64,000 nucleotides of DNA, taken from NCBI GenBank assembly GCA_907163345.1, contig CAJQUN010000492.1:340225-404224 (forward strand), in the 5' to 3' direction. Source of the stretch: Haberlea rhodopensis. Its lineage: Eukaryota > Streptophyta > Magnoliopsida > Lamiales > Gesneriaceae. Shown piece by piece: positions 10,322 through 21,155 of this stretch. Made by a program: the position numbers and the translations under genes. Below the pieces are notes generated by a model. That model was not told the origin of the DNA. It saw only the letters and a list, made by a program, of their open reading frames with translations, and ran no database searches. How positions within the stretch are numbered: the first letter of the stretch is position 1; each line of letters starts with the position of its first letter.

Positions 10322-10339
10322 GGGGGGGGGGGGGGGGGG
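10322..10339. repeat. homopolymer G tract in B1 3' LTR
   Basis: Eighteen G in a row on the plus strand. The same site has 21 G in the B1 5' LTR (18465-18485), 19 C in the B2 5' LTR (47286-47304) and 16 C in the B2 3' LTR (62139-62154); strand differs with element orientation. Such runs are prone to slippage and to read errors. Confidence 0.8.
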
Positions 10340-10603
10340 CGAGTGATAGGGGGTGGTGTGGGTAGGGTGGTCATGAGGTGTTTAATTGTGTCCCGGTATT
10401 TAGTACGATGTATTAAAATATCCTCACTCGATATTTTATAACTTCATTTAATTAATACATCCCTTTATAACACCCAACATGCCCCCTAAATCATAACATC
10501 ACCTCTTAATTATAAACCACCAATTCAAATACACTACAACTCTTAAACATAACATAAATCATCATCGTAGCACATAATCATATAACATTTTGGGGGTATT
10601 ACA

Positions 10604-10618
10604 TTACTCCCCTACTTA
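10604..10618 (-). other. polypurine tract of B1
   Basis: Minus strand AAGTAGGGGAGTAA directly before the 3' LTR start, as in B2 (61874-61888). Confidence 0.8.
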
Positions 10619-10689
10619 TAAGATTTCGTCCTCGAAATCCACATGCATCATCATATCGAAACTAATCATAAAAACATACCAGAGAATAG

Positions 10690-10830
10690 TTCCGGATAGT
10701 GTTGCACCATATGCCGTTCCGTCTCCCACGTAGCCTCCTCGACACCCCGACGATCCCACTGAACTTTGACCATCGGTATAACTTTGCTTCGTAGCCTGCG
10801 ATCCTCTCGATCCAGAATCCTGATTGGTCA
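10690..10830 (-). pseudogene. integrase C-terminal chromodomain of B1, broken
   Basis: After SDVSYVE a CGA-to-TGA change stops translation at 10828. In the same frame the sequence continues as a chromodomain, with ILDRE, KVQWDRRGVEEATWE-like and HYPELFS blocks seen in B2. In chromoviruses this domain binds histone marks and steers integration. Non-functional because of the stop. Confidence 0.75.
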
Positions 10831-11861
10831 TTCAACGTAGGACACATCTGAGTCTAACTGTACTTCAGTAGGCTGTAAGACATGAGATGGATCTGGCTCA
10901 TACTTCCTTAACATAGAGACATGGAAAACATCGTGTATGCCGGATAAGGATGGCGGTAGAGCCAAACGATAAGCCACTGTACTGATCCGCTGCAACACTT
11001 CATATGGCCCGACATACCTTGGAGATAACTTTCCCCGCATCCCAAAACGAACCACACCCCTGAAGGGCGAGATCTTTAAGAAGACCCTGTCTCCTAATTG
11101 GAATTCCAGCGGTCGTCGCCGCTTATTGGCATAGGCTGCTTGCCTATCCTGGGCCGCTTTCATCTTTTGGCGTATCATCTTAATCTTTCTCCCATGTCAT
11201 TAATCATATCCGGTCCTCCGACTGCTTTGCTAGTCAAGTCCTCCCAATACAGCGGTGATATACATCGTCGTCCATACAGAGCTTCAAAAGGAGCCATTTT
11301 GAATGCTCGCCTGATAACTGTTATTATAGGAGAACTCCACCAGCGGCACTGAATCCTGCCACGGAGTATCAAACTCCAAAACACATGCCCTCAACATGTC
11401 CTCGAGCGTCTGAATGGTACGCTCCGTTTGGCCGTCTGTCTGAGGGTGATAGGCCATACTCAGTCTCACCTCTGTGCCCAAAGCTGTCTGGAGACCCTCC
11501 CAGAATGTGAAGTGAACCTCGGGTCTCTGTCAGACACTATCGAGACTGGAATACCATGCAATCTCACCACATCCTGTATATACATCTGGGCCATCTTCAA
11601 GTATGTGTATGACATACTGTAAGGGATGAAATGAGCCGTCTTCGTCAGCCTATCCACGATCACCCAGATCGCATCAAATCCTGAGGCCGTCCTTGGCAAG
11701 TGGGTCACGAAGTCCATAGATATATGCTCCCACTTCCATTCAGGTACCTCTAAGCTCTTCAGCTCGCCACCAGGCCTCTGCCTCTCTGCCTTTACCTGCT
11801 GGCAGATCAAACATCTTTTAACAAAAGCGATCACCTCACGCTTCATGCGTCTCCACCAGAA
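10828..11861 (-). pseudogene. integrase of B1, part downstream of the solo LTR
   Basis: Begins with FWWRRMK and the zinc-finger cysteines CLICQQVKAE, then the catalytic core: MDFVTHLPRTASGFDAIWVI (first Asp), SDRDPRFTSH (second Asp), AYHPQTDGQTERTIQTLEDM (Glu region), MAPFEALYGRRC and the C-terminal GDRVFLKISPFRGVVRFG...LSPRYVGPYEVLQRI. Frameshifts near 11500 (after FTSH), about 11300 and about 11180 split it into four segments in different frames. The N-terminal zinc-finger histidines lie beyond the nested solo LTR. Confidence 0.9.
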
Positions 11862-11866
11862 TTGAC

Positions 11867-13335
11867 TGTTGGGATATGCCCTAAGACAAGTCATTATATG
11901 ATTGTTTAAGACATACAATGTTTATGGATTTATGAATGGCAATTCATTATTATATATTATTCTTTTAACTGTGCATTGTGAATTAATATATATGTTAATG
12001 TCCTTAGAATAATATTGTATTATTCTTAAAGATGTCCCTAGTCAAGTATTATCATGAATAGGGATAATGATAATACGTAGAGACTAGTATATGTTGATCG
12101 ATGAATTGTTCATTGATATGAGATATCAAATCAACATATGGGTACATGTTAGAGAACGATGTACTGGACAGACCCACCATGAGAATGCAACATGGATAGT
12201 TATATGATCGTCATATGCAATTCTCATAGTGATAATAATGTATGTAATCCTTACGACTTGTGATCATCAGAGATCCCAACATAAGGAGTTATGTATCTTG
12301 ATATCGTCAAACGTTACCCGTAACAGGGTAATCTATAAAGGCGACTATTGGATACACTACGAATTATGTAGAGGGATGTTGACTGATCGAGATAGGATTT
12401 GTCCCTCCTATATAACAGGAGATGTGTTTGGTCCTTGATCAAGTGAGAACTAAAATGCATGGCCATGCTCGAATGAGTCGATATGAGATATCGAGCTTAT
12501 TCGTTTATTCTAGTTCTACTTGGGGATCAAGAAATAAGATTGGATATACGAGTATGACTATTCCATGACTCGTGTTCAATCTAAACACAATGGACAAAGG
12601 GATTAAGTTACATGATTAATATTATCACAAGTTCTAAAGGTTATGTCGAGTCATTGACATTCTTGTAATTTGGGTAGCATCGATGTGTTGCTAGATACCG
12701 CTCAATGCTTGCGACATAAAATGAGATTTTATGTCACTGCCAACATTACGAGATCCTATCGGGTCGCACAAAAGATTAAATCGAGAAGGGAAATTAAATT
12801 CATGGGATGAATTAAATAATTAAGAGGAGTCTTAATTAATAATCATGATGATTAATTAAATCATGGGCTTAAGCCCATGAGGCTTTATGAAAGCCTTAAT
12901 TATATAAAAGATGATTACAAGGTTTTTATAACACAAAACCTACACAAGAAGAAGCATTCGGCCGCCTCCTCCAATTGCTCTCGGCTTGCTTGATAGTCGA
13001 ACGGTGTTGTGGTGGAAGCCGGCCATTCTTTCGATTGTGAATCGAGCGTGCTTAGTGTATCGGTTTAATAACTTGTCTAGCAACTTGTTATTAAACCATC
13101 CCTTCACCCGATTTGATCGTGTGGATACCGTTGAGGCAAAACTCATCGAGTTTTGCTATTGACTCGGAGAAGGCGTAGGACGTGGTGCTGCTCCGTGGAA
13201 TCTGCTTCAAACACGCAACAAGGGTAAGACTCTTATGTATTCTCTAATCCGATATGAATCCCTATGTATAGATCTGCTGGCTAGTAATCCTAAAATTTTA
13301 TTCCGCTGCGTTGTATGCTCTAAGGATTACTTACA
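11867..13335 (+). mobile_element. copia-like solo LTR nested in B1 integrase (1469 bp)
   Basis: Starts TGTTGGGATATGCCC and ends AAGGATTACTTACA, flanked by a perfect 5-bp TSD TTGAC (11862-11866 and 13336-13340). Removing it restores the integrase reading GGTCAATTCTGG seen in B2. It aligns over its length with the 5' LTR at 891-2367. The absence of internal sequence and of a second LTR indicates unequal or intra-element LTR recombination. No coding capacity. Orientation is set by the LTR start. Confidence 0.93.
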
Positions 13336-13340
13336 TTGAC

Positions 13341-13650
13341 CGCATAGGTCTTTGTACATCTTTTTTCCTCCTGGGTGGATACTGAACCGACTACTGTGGG
13401 CTCGCTCCAATATTCCTCTACGTAACTCTGGTGTATCTAGGACTACCCATCGGTTGCCCAGTCTCAAAGAATCATCCTCTGCCACTCTGAACTTAGATGG
13501 CTGACCCTGAAGTACCAACGGCGTCCATCTCTGAACCTCATCATCCGACTTCTGGGCCTTCCTGATTGCCTCAAATATATCTGGCTCCGCCAATAGGGTC
13601 GACACTCGCACAGGCGACGTGTCTACATCGAAATCGTAGCCCAGATGGCA
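13341..13650 (-). pseudogene. integrase N-terminal zinc-finger half and RNase H-integrase linker of B1
   Basis: RAHSSRFSIHPGGKKMYKDL carries the two zinc-binding histidines; the two cysteines (CLICQQ) lie at about 11800-11830 on the far side of the solo LTR, so the insertion splits the HHCC finger. Upstream on the minus strand is the linker with FRVAEDDSLRLGNRWVV. The frame is open here and continuous with RNase H. Confidence 0.85.
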
Positions 13651-14154
13651 ATAAGAGGTCATCAAAGCCGACAAACACATAGCATCCTCAGCAGTACTCT
13701 TCACCTTCCGACTTAAGGCGTCTGCTATTAAGTTCGCTTTACCGGGATGGTACTCAATCTCACAGTCATAGTCTTTGAGTAAATCCATCCACCTTCTTTG
13801 CCTCATATTCAACTCTGCCTGAGTGAATAAGAACTTCAGGCTCTTATGGTCCGTAAAGATGGTAAATGAAGTACCATAAAGATAATGCCGCCAAATCTTT
13901 AAGGCGAAGATGATAGCCGCCAGCTCCAAGTCATGAACTGGGTATCTAGTCTCATGAGGTTTCAAGTGCCTCGAAGCATAAGCCACCACGTGCTTATCTT
14001 GCATCAACACACAGCCCAAACCCTATAGTGATGCATCCGTATACAAGGCGAATCTCTTATTCTCAGACGGAATTACCAACACAGGCGCTGTAGTCAAGCG
14101 ACGTTTCAGCTCTTGGAAGCTTTCCTCACAAGCCTCAGACCAAAAGAAGGGGAC
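13650..14154 (-). pseudogene. RNase H domain of B1
   Basis: Degrades RNA in RNA:DNA hybrids. MGCVLMQDKHVVAYASR, HDLELAAIIFALKIW, FTDHKSLKFLFTQAE and LIADALSRKVK are intact, giving the expected acidic residues. The junction with RT is broken: a stop occurs at about 14155 (after LTQLTQK) and another just before GCVLMQD (about 14020). Confidence 0.88.
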
Positions 14155-14897
14155 TCATTTCTGAGTCAGCTGTGTCAGGGGTTTGGCGATCTTTGAAAAA
14201 CCCTCGACGAAACGTCCGTAGTAACCCGCCAAACCGAGGAAACTTCGAATCTCCGGTACAGAAGTGGGTGCAACCCACTCTATCACAGCTTCAATCTTCC
14301 TGGGATCCACAGATATCCCATGGCTAGATATGACATGGCCTAAGAATACCACGCTGTCCAACCAGAACTCGCACTTGCTAAGCTTTGCATATAACTGATG
14401 ATCCCTAAGGATCTGAAGTACTGTCCTCAAGTGCCTTACATGCTCTTCTTCAGTCTGAGAGTAAATAAGTATGTCGTCAATGAAGACTATGACGAACTGA
14501 TCCAAATATGGCTGGAAAACCCTGTTCATCAAACTCATGAAGACAGCTGGGGCATTTGTCACCCCAAAAGGAATGACCAGGAATTCATAGTACCCATATC
14601 TCGTCCTGAAAGCCGTCTTCTGAACATCATCTTCCCTCACCCGAATCTGATGGTACCCCGACCTCAGATCGATCTTACTGTAGAGCCTCGTACCCTGCAA
14701 CTGATCAAACAAGTCATCAATCCTCGGAAGTGGATACTTGTTCTTGACTGTGGCCTTATTCAGTTGCCTATAGTCAATGCATAGACGCATCGATCCAACC
14801 TTCTTCTTAACAAATAAAACAGGCGCACCCCAGGGCGACACGCTAGGGCGTATATAGCCCTTGTCAAGGAGCTCTTGCAACTAAACCTTTAACTCTC
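14155..14897 (-). pseudogene. reverse transcriptase domain of B1 (best preserved in the window)
   Basis: One open stretch of about 240 codons covers most of RT: QELLDKGYIRPSVSPWGAP, LCIDYRQLNKATVKNKYPLP, YSKIDLRSGYHQIRV, PFGVTNAPAVFMSLMNRVF and the catalytic FIDDILIYS (FIDD at about 14473-14484), then LGHVISSHGISVDP and FLGLAGYYGRFVEGFSKIA. The first part (YRMAPAEL region) is in another frame, and a stop precedes the open stretch at about 14880. Likely inactive because Gag-Pol is broken around it. Confidence 0.92.
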
Positions 14898-15081
14898 TTA
14901 GCTCCACTGGTGCCATCCGATACGGGGCACGAGAAATGGCAGACGTCCCCGGTAGTAACTCAATCCCAAACTCGACCTCTCTCGTCGGTGGGAATCCGGG
15001 AATCCCTCCGGAAAAACATCAGGAAACTCCGCCACTACGGGCACATCCTCGACTTTCAAGTCTTCTTTCTTCCCAGTAACA

Positions 15082-15500
15082 TCAACAACATAGATGAGGT
15101 ATCCTGTATGGCTTCGTTCCAATAATTGTGCCATCTTGACAGCAGATATCAACGGGATCTTTTGGACAAGAACCATCCCCAAAGAATGTACACTGGACTC
15201 CCATATCAGACCTGAATCGGACAGTCCTCTGTCTGCAGTTCACGACTGCCTGATACCTGTTCAGAACATCAATGCCTACAATACAGTCAAAGTCTGACAT
15301 CCCCAGAACAATCAAATCTGACCTTAGTTCATTATCCTCAAAATAAATGAGGCCATCATAGACAATCTGATCTGTAGTCAAACTTCTTCCAGCGGGTGTC
15401 GAGACTATAAGAGGCATGGGCGACGGATAAGTGCATATGTGGTGCCTTTCAACAAAACTCGTCGACACAAAAGAGTGTGACGCACCTGTGTCTATCAATA
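15082..15500 (-). pseudogene. aspartic protease of B1
   Basis: The active-site DTGAS (15480-15492 region) is intact, followed by HSFVSTSFVERHH, LRSDLIVLGMSDFDCIVGI and NRYQAVVNCRQRTVRF. The frame, continuous with gag, ends at 15082; from about 15165 the homologous sequence moves to another frame (KMAQLLERSHTGYLIYVVDV, VPVVAEFPDVFPE), which itself ends near 14898. At least two indels therefore lie between PR and RT. Confidence 0.88.
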
Positions 15501-16650
15501 TAAGAGCAGGGTGCGTAAATAAAAGACACATACCCGCTATCACCTCCTCCGGAGCCGCTGTAGCCTGCTCCCTCGTCAAAGCATACACTTGTCCCTGAGG
15601 TGGCCCCTTGGACTGACCTCCATACTGCCTCGGTGCAAAAGGTGGCCTGTGTTGTACTGCTCTGTCCGTAGGCCTCCCCGTAGAGTTTTGCTGTCTTCCC
15701 CTGTTGGGACACTGTCGAGCAAAGTGGCCTCTGTCGCCACAGACATAGCATCCTACGCAGTCTTTTGCCAAATGGGGTTGCCCACAAAGAGTGCACTGAA
15801 CTCTTCCAGATCTGTCTCCCTGAGACTGTCCTCTCCCGGATGGGGCATCATTCCTACGGTTCCCTTTCCAACGATTCTCAGGACTCTTGCCACTGAACCT
15901 CGAAGTCGTTGTGTTCCCCCTTGGTTTGAACTGATCACCCCTCGGTCTCAAATTGTCAGAAGTAGATTTCTGAGGGGGTGCTGGAGGTGGCACTGCATCA
16001 GGATATGCGCCAACTCCCAGTTCGGCTAGCTCGGCTCGTGAAAGTGCATCATCAAAACAGGCAGGGCCATAGGTAATTACCCTGTCATACAGTTCCGGCC
16101 TCAAGCCCTTCATGAAGCTCCTAATCTTCGCTTGAGTGCTTGCAGCAATGTGAGGTACATACCGAAGTTAGGAACAGTAATGTAGAGCATAATCTGATAC
16201 AAGCATGGTACCTTGCTTGAGGTTGGTAAACTCATCCTCTTTAGCCTGTCTCGCAGCAGCTGAGAAATAACGGGCCAGAAACCACGTCCTGAACAGTTTC
16301 CAATTGATCTCCTGACCCTGAGCCTCCTGCTCTATCACTGTGGTCTTCCACCACATCAGTGCCTTCTTAGCTAGCTGAAATTCTGCTAATCTGATCCATG
16401 CCGTCTTTGCACAAGGCGCTGCCACAAATATCTGCTCAATCCTCTCTAACCATTCCTCAGCCTTTTCCCCTGTTTCAGTTCCCTCGAACATCGGGGGTCG
16501 GTACGTCATAAATTGAGCCAAGCTCAACTCCCCGGGTAATAATTGTTGTTCCGAAGGCTCTTCGCCCAAGGCTGGCGGTGGCAGTGGGTTCGTACGCCCA
16601 GCACTTGCATTTAAACTAATAGCGTCACCCACTTCTATATTCGCTGCCAT
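15500..16650 (-). pseudogene. gag: gag of B1 with two zinc knuckles, one stop
   Basis: Starts MAANIEVGDAIS at 16650. The capsid core has PPMFEGTETGEKAEEWLERI, RLAEFQLAKKALMWWKTT and FLARYFSAAARQ. A TTA-to-TAA change at about 16168 (after LHYCS) stops it, and the same frame resumes with MKGLRPELYDR. Two nucleic-acid-binding knuckles are visible: C-X2-C-X3-H-X4-C (CTLCGQPHLAKDC) and the canonical C-X2-C-X4-H-X4-C (CYVCGDRGHFARQC, 15709-15750). The rest is basic and Pro/Gln-rich, ending QGQVYALTREQA before protease. Confidence 0.92.
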
Positions 16651-16855
16651 GCTGCAACACAAAGGTTAACAACAATACCCAAAAGCAGTTCATAAAGTAC
16701 ATCGTCAGATAGTTAAACATGTTAGCATAACATCTTCTACTTCATATGCAACATACTTATAAAACATGTTCAAAAGTAAGCACCTAGCCAACTTATTGCT
16801 AAGGCTACCCTTCACTCATTCCCGAGTTATCTAACCACTGCTCTGATACCACTAA
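16651..16855 (-). other. leader and primer-binding site of B1
   Basis: Minus-strand leader between the 5' LTR and gag. The primer site TGGTATCAGAGCAGTGG occupies 16835-16851, four bases (TTAG) after the LTR end, and matches initiator tRNA-Met. The rest is AT-rich, with the same sequence as the B2 leader (54156-54330). Confidence 0.88.
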
Positions 16856-17283
16856 TGTAGGGTTTTCCTCCCTTAACAGTGTTAATTAGAACATAAGAAG
16901 GATTAATCATGCATTAAATAACATCTTAAGGTTCCGGTTGTTACATGAGCTAACAGGATTACGGGCCAAAATACAAAACTTCAAAAATAATTCATTACAT
17001 TCCCAAAAGAATGTTAACATTTAGATTTACACTACTCCTAGAGTAGATACTAATCAATACTTGAATCCTATACATTCCTGTGTTCCACGTAGCTCACTGC
17101 CTCAACCCGACCCTTAGTCCTTTAGTCCAAAAGTGTACCTACAGGGACAACACATCATGAGCATATACAATCGTACTTAACATCATAAAAACATCACAGT
17201 AAATGCATGAAATTTTGGTTAAGTAAATATGCTGGTTATTCATTAACTTCTTTTTATTGTCCCTGATTCATATTCATGCATAT

Positions 17284-17556
17284 GGGCATCTTACCCTGTG
17301 GCATCTTACCACATCATAAACATCGTATGGCCTCTTACCATATGAGCATCTTACCCCGTGGCATCTTACCACATAATAATATCGTATGGCCTCTTACCAT
17401 ATGGGCATCTTACCCCGTGGCATCTTACCACATAATAAAATCGTATGGCCTCTTACCATATGGGCATCTTACCCCGTGGCATCTTACCACATAATAAAAT
17501 CGTATGGCCTCTTACCATATGGGCATCTTACCCCGTGGCATCTTACCACATAATAA
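17284..17556. repeat. TAAGATG mini-hairpin tandem array, B1 5' LTR
   Basis: Homologous to the array at 9119-9395, about 62-bp units with constant TAAGATG/TAAGAGG loops and complementary variable arms. Confidence 0.85.
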
Positions 17557-17635
17557 AATATTAGATGCCTCAATACCATCACATACCATATCTTAACAAG
17601 ATAAATCAACATTATATTTTTCAACATTCTGCCTC

Positions 17636-17840
17636 TCTCGATCGATCGGCCCCAAGGTCTCGATCGAGCGAGAAACTGTGCACAAACAGTGCCCAAACAT
17701 TCTGCCTCGATCGATCGATCGATGAGCTTCACCGATCGATCGAGAAATCCTTCGATCGATCGGCACCTGAAATTCAAACCATGCCTTAAACTTTCTGCCT
17801 CGCTCGATCGATCGGGACCAAAATCTCGATCGATCAAGAG
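17636..17840. repeat. CGATCGATCG palindrome array, B1 5' LTR
   Basis: About seven palindromes; compared with 9474-9696 one segment between two palindromes is lost. Confidence 0.82.
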
Positions 17841-18749
17841 CTCTGAAAAATCGGGACTTCCACAGATTTTTTAGCACCTCATTTCATACCATCATTTCTA
17901 CTGCATAAGGCGTAAAACATGCCTGAACAAAAATGTTACAAGCTTCATAAAACTACCATGCATGTATTCAAATTAAAGGTTTAGAAAAACCTAAGCTAAC
18001 ATGCATCATAACATCATCATAATCTTCATCCTCAACCAACCTATACAGAAAACAGTGTATGTTCTTCTTTGCCCAGATTTTCGAGCACATAGTTTCATAA
18101 CTAGAAATCTATCACATAAAACATGTAACATGCTCGAACAACCATGCTAGTAGTTACATAATACTACCATGTAAGCACCCATACCAAGGTTTCACCCAAA
18201 CCTACACTTAACATGCATAAGAATCATCCCACCAAACCCACACTTAACCAAAACTCAGAAAAACAGAGTACTCACTTACCCCTCTCTTTTTGCTCCTCTT
18301 TTTGCAAGGTTTTTACACCTAATAATTCCAGCTTTTTCCCCCTTAATTTTCAGCACTTCAGGGACGAAAAGAGGGGAAAGGAAGAGGGAAAGGAGGAGAA
18401 GGGGGAGAAGTGATTGGGCATGGGTTGGGGATGGGGTGAGTAAAGAAGCATGGGTTTGCCAAGTGGGGGGGGGGGGGGGGGGGGGCGAGTGATAGGGGGT
18501 GGTGTGGGTAGGGTGGTCATGAGGTGTTTAATTGTGTCCCGGTATTTAGTACGATGTATTAAAATATCCTCACTCGATATTTTATAACTTCATTTAATTA
18601 ATACATCCCTTTAAAACACTCAGCATGCCCCCTAAATCATAACATCACCTCTTAATTATAAACCCCCAATTCAAATACACTACAACTCTTAAACATAACA
18701 TAAATCATCATCGTAGCACATAATCATATAACATTTCGGGGGTATTACA

Positions 18750-19475
18750 AGATGCATCACCAAAAGCATCAGAACCTTGTCCTCCTGCAAACCCTGTCAT
18801 GCCCGAACAACAAAAGGCATGACATCCCCCACAAAGGGGGTCAGTTTACCCCAGTACGAGAAATAAATAAATCATGTCAAGAATGACAAAGTATCATTTA
18901 ATGCATACCATGTATGAATGTGATGTATGAATGTGTACAAAGAATCGAATCTCAAGATACCAAATATCGGAGTCCAAAGGAATGTATCATCAATCAATAT
19001 CAAGCTCGAGCAGAGGGTGTCAGCACACACACATTGCACTACGAGAATCATCATGTGTTGTGCTCGTCATCCCTCGTGTCTATGTCCGGCAGCAACGCGC
19101 GTGACTATAGTTGCTACCTAAACTGTCTGTCATCGTCGTGCCCAGCGTCCCCGACATTCAAAGTAAATCAACTCAGTCATCATCAAGGGTATCAAAGAAG
19201 AGGATAGATCAATATCATATGCACATGAATCATTTATGCATCATATGACATATGCAACTAAATATGTCATGCAAATTCATGTGAAAGTCAATACATATCT
19301 TGTAATTCACATATCATGTAGTCCAATGTATCTCAGCATGTCATACAGTCACATAAAAATCACATAGTGACAATTAAATCATATAAATCAATTAATGACA
19401 TGTAAAATCATACAATAGCATCATTACACGTCTTCGCCAGACGTCATGATATAACTCATTTCTACGTACCTCGGA
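18750..19475. other. older host sequence right of B1
   Basis: Begins with the B1 TSD and continues the sequence interrupted at 8692. No open frame or known domain. It contains adjacent perfect inverted repeats, GTCATGCC/GGCATGAC (18796-18823) and CCCCC/GGGGG (18826-18840), and near its right end ACGTACCTC, a context seen in C-family LTRs. It may be the remnant of another LTR of the same type, but I could not find its ends. Confidence 0.5.
18796..18840. other. two adjacent perfect hairpins
   Basis: GTCATGCC (18796-18803) pairs with GGCATGAC (18816-18823) across a 12-base loop, and CCCCC-ACAAA-GGGGG follows at 18826-18840. They are the best-formed inverted repeats in this host segment. Confidence 0.7.
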
Positions 19476-20116
19476 TGTAAGGAGCCACGTGCCCTTAACC
19501 CGTTATTAGTGTATTAACCCTTGTCATTAGTGCATACAATCATGTTATCAAGGGGGAAAGAGATTACATGCAACTCTAGCATGAAGTACCATCTATAAAA
19601 TTCCTTTACATTAATCGTATATTGTCTAAACTTTCCCCAACATAATCCATAAAACATGACATGCACCTTTATATATACACTAATATGCTCTCAATTCATT
19701 TTGCAATTCATAATTAATTGCATGCAACACATAAATGAAAAGAGAAAGGCCCTTGCCTTCTTTATACAATACATATACACATAATCCTGCTCACATGTGA
19801 GCACCGAATAAGTATGCGTGTATCTAATGTATAAAGTATCGTGCTCAATACCGTCTTTGGTACCTCGATCCTGGAAGCACCTCAAATCCACAGCTCGAGC
19901 TCAACTCCAAGCCATCGATGTACCTAATAACCTGCCCCAACAGAGACAGCCCCCACACGGGGTGAGCATACCAATATCCCAAATCCAATACAATAACACA
20001 ATTCATAATTTACAAAAATTTAAATGCTATGAAATACAAAATATACTCCCTGGATGGTATCATCCTCATCCGGGATTCCCTGTACTGTCCCTGTTCTCAA
20101 AACAACTGAAACCATT
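19476..20116 (-). repeat. C4 LTR, 3'-terminal segment (minus strand)
   Basis: Begins TGTAAGGAGCC on the plus strand, the reverse complement of a C-family LTR end (GGTCCTTACA-like). It shares with the C3 LTR the segment CATGTGAGCAC, the stretch with CCAACAGAGACAGCCCC, GGGGTGAGCATACCAATA and TCCCTGTTCTC. No primer site lies to its left, so it is a 3' LTR or a solo LTR. C2 is inserted at 20117; C4 continues at 46992-47032 and at 63974 to the window end. Confidence 0.75.
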
Positions 20117-21155
20117 TGTGATGACCAAGGATTAAAGATGTTAATCCCGAAGTGTTAATAACCCCTAAAGTTGTTTTACGTGGCGACTTGGAGTTTAATC
20201 GCGGTGTTGGGCCTTGTGGGCTCGTTTATTTGAGTAGTTGGGATCGTTGGATCCCGAGGTTGAGATCGTATTCTCATTTTGGTGAAAACCTATGAGTTGG
20301 GTTTTTAGTGTGACTCGGAATCTCGGGTGCTTTGTGTGGGCACCGGTAGGGGGTTTTTGAGTTAGAGAGAGAATTTTTGAAAACAGATGATTTTTAATGA
20401 ATCATGATGTATTTGTGGGGCTATTAGTATTTCGGGGTATTTTTGCTATAAATACCAGTTGAACCCGAGATTTTAATTATCGGAACCATTTCCTCACCTT
20501 GCTTTCTCTCTCCACGCATACGCCATTCCCGATCCCCTTTGACCCACGCAGCTTCAAATGCCGCGCCCGCCGCCGTCCGGCCGCTGTTCGGTGCGTCCGA
20601 CCCGCCGCCAGCTTCGTCTCTTCCAGGCGCTCCTCCCCATACCAACAATTCGAAGTTTGGTCGCGATTTGAGCTCGGATTTCTGCAGAAAGCGCTAGGGT
20701 TCGTAACTGGATTCTGTTCGATTTTGTGGCTCGATTTTGGTACAATTTTTGGGGCTTTTATTCAGGTGTTTGTGGGCGTTTTGTGCTTTGATTTGGGTCG
20801 AAAATTTCAGACTTTAATGGTTCGAAAAATTGTTGCTTTATGGTTCGAATTTCATCATTGCTTGCGTGAGGTTAGGGCTCGATTTTAGGGGTTTATGTTC
20901 GAATTTTGGGGATTTTTGGCAAGGGTGATGATTCTTGTTAGTAATCGATTAATTCATGTTTTAGATGATTTGTGGTGTTTAGTTTGGGTTCGATTTGTGT
21001 TGTGAAGGTTCGAAAATTTGTGGGGTGTTCTTGAGCAATTTTCGATAATGGTTAATTGTCGTGTGTTGACAATATTTTTGAGGGTTATGGGTGTGCTTGA
21101 GCATGGGTTGCATGTTCGTAATTAATTGTGAATTAATTTATCGTGTTAGCACATC
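20117..21155 (+). repeat. C2 5' LTR, first piece
   Basis: Starts TGTGATGACCAAGG. It has the hairpin AGGATTA/TAATCCC (20128-20148), a TATA box at 20447-20454, a pyrimidine-rich initiator region and a GC-rich segment (about 20550-20640). It is cut by D1; the last five bases ACATC (21151-21155) are the D1 TSD. Confidence 0.88.
20447..20454 (+). promoter_or_regulatory. TATA box of C2 5' LTR
   Basis: TATAAATA in the context GCTATAAATACCAG, followed about 35-70 bp downstream by a TTTCTCTCTCC pyrimidine patch, as in plant core promoters. The same site is present in every C-family LTR that retains this region. Confidence 0.75.

Larger units (their letters stand above)
8693..10603 (-). repeat. 3' LTR of B1 (1911 bp)
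   Basis: On the plus strand it begins TGTAGGG at 8693 and ends GGGGGTATTACA at 10603; the minus-strand start is TGTAATACCCCC, as in B2. Contents in plus-strand order: terminal hairpin CTACTC/GAGTAG (8868-8882), TAAGATG hairpin tandem repeats (9119-9395), palindrome array (9474-9696), TGCATG/CTAGC-rich region, a purine-rich block and an 18-G tract (10322-10339) near the promoter side. Confidence 0.92.
8693..18749 (-). mobile_element. Element B1: complete but inactive Ty3/gypsy chromovirus (Tekay/Del-like)
   Basis: Both LTRs (8693-10603 as 3' LTR, 16856-18749 as 5' LTR), primer site, gag, protease, RT, RNase H, integrase, chromodomain and purine tract are present on the minus strand. A perfect TSD AGATG flanks it (8688-8692 and 18750-18754). 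A copia-like solo LTR (11867-13335) is nested inside integrase. Stops and frameshifts break the polyprotein in several places, so it cannot make its own proteins. The two LTRs are clearly homologous but differ by substitutions and small indels, so it is not recent. Confidence 0.95.
16856..18749 (-). repeat. 5' LTR of B1 (1894 bp)
   Basis: Plus-strand start TGTAGGG, end GGGGGTATTACA. Co-linear with the 3' LTR: terminal hairpin 17032-17046, TAAGATG array 17284-17556, palindrome array 17636-17840, 21-G tract 18465-18485. It differs from the 3' LTR by scattered substitutions, loss of one palindrome pair and homopolymer length. The right TSD AGATG follows at 18750. Confidence 0.92.

Noticed and set aside
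18750..19475. Host gene in the older flanking sequence
   Set aside because: No open frame over about 97 codons, no splice-consistent domain, and the sequence is repeat-like.
20499..20888. 129-codon frame in the C2 LTR starting in the pyrimidine patch
   Set aside because: Not maintained in other C LTRs (C1 and C2 3' LTR frames stop early); composition follows the GC-rich leader.
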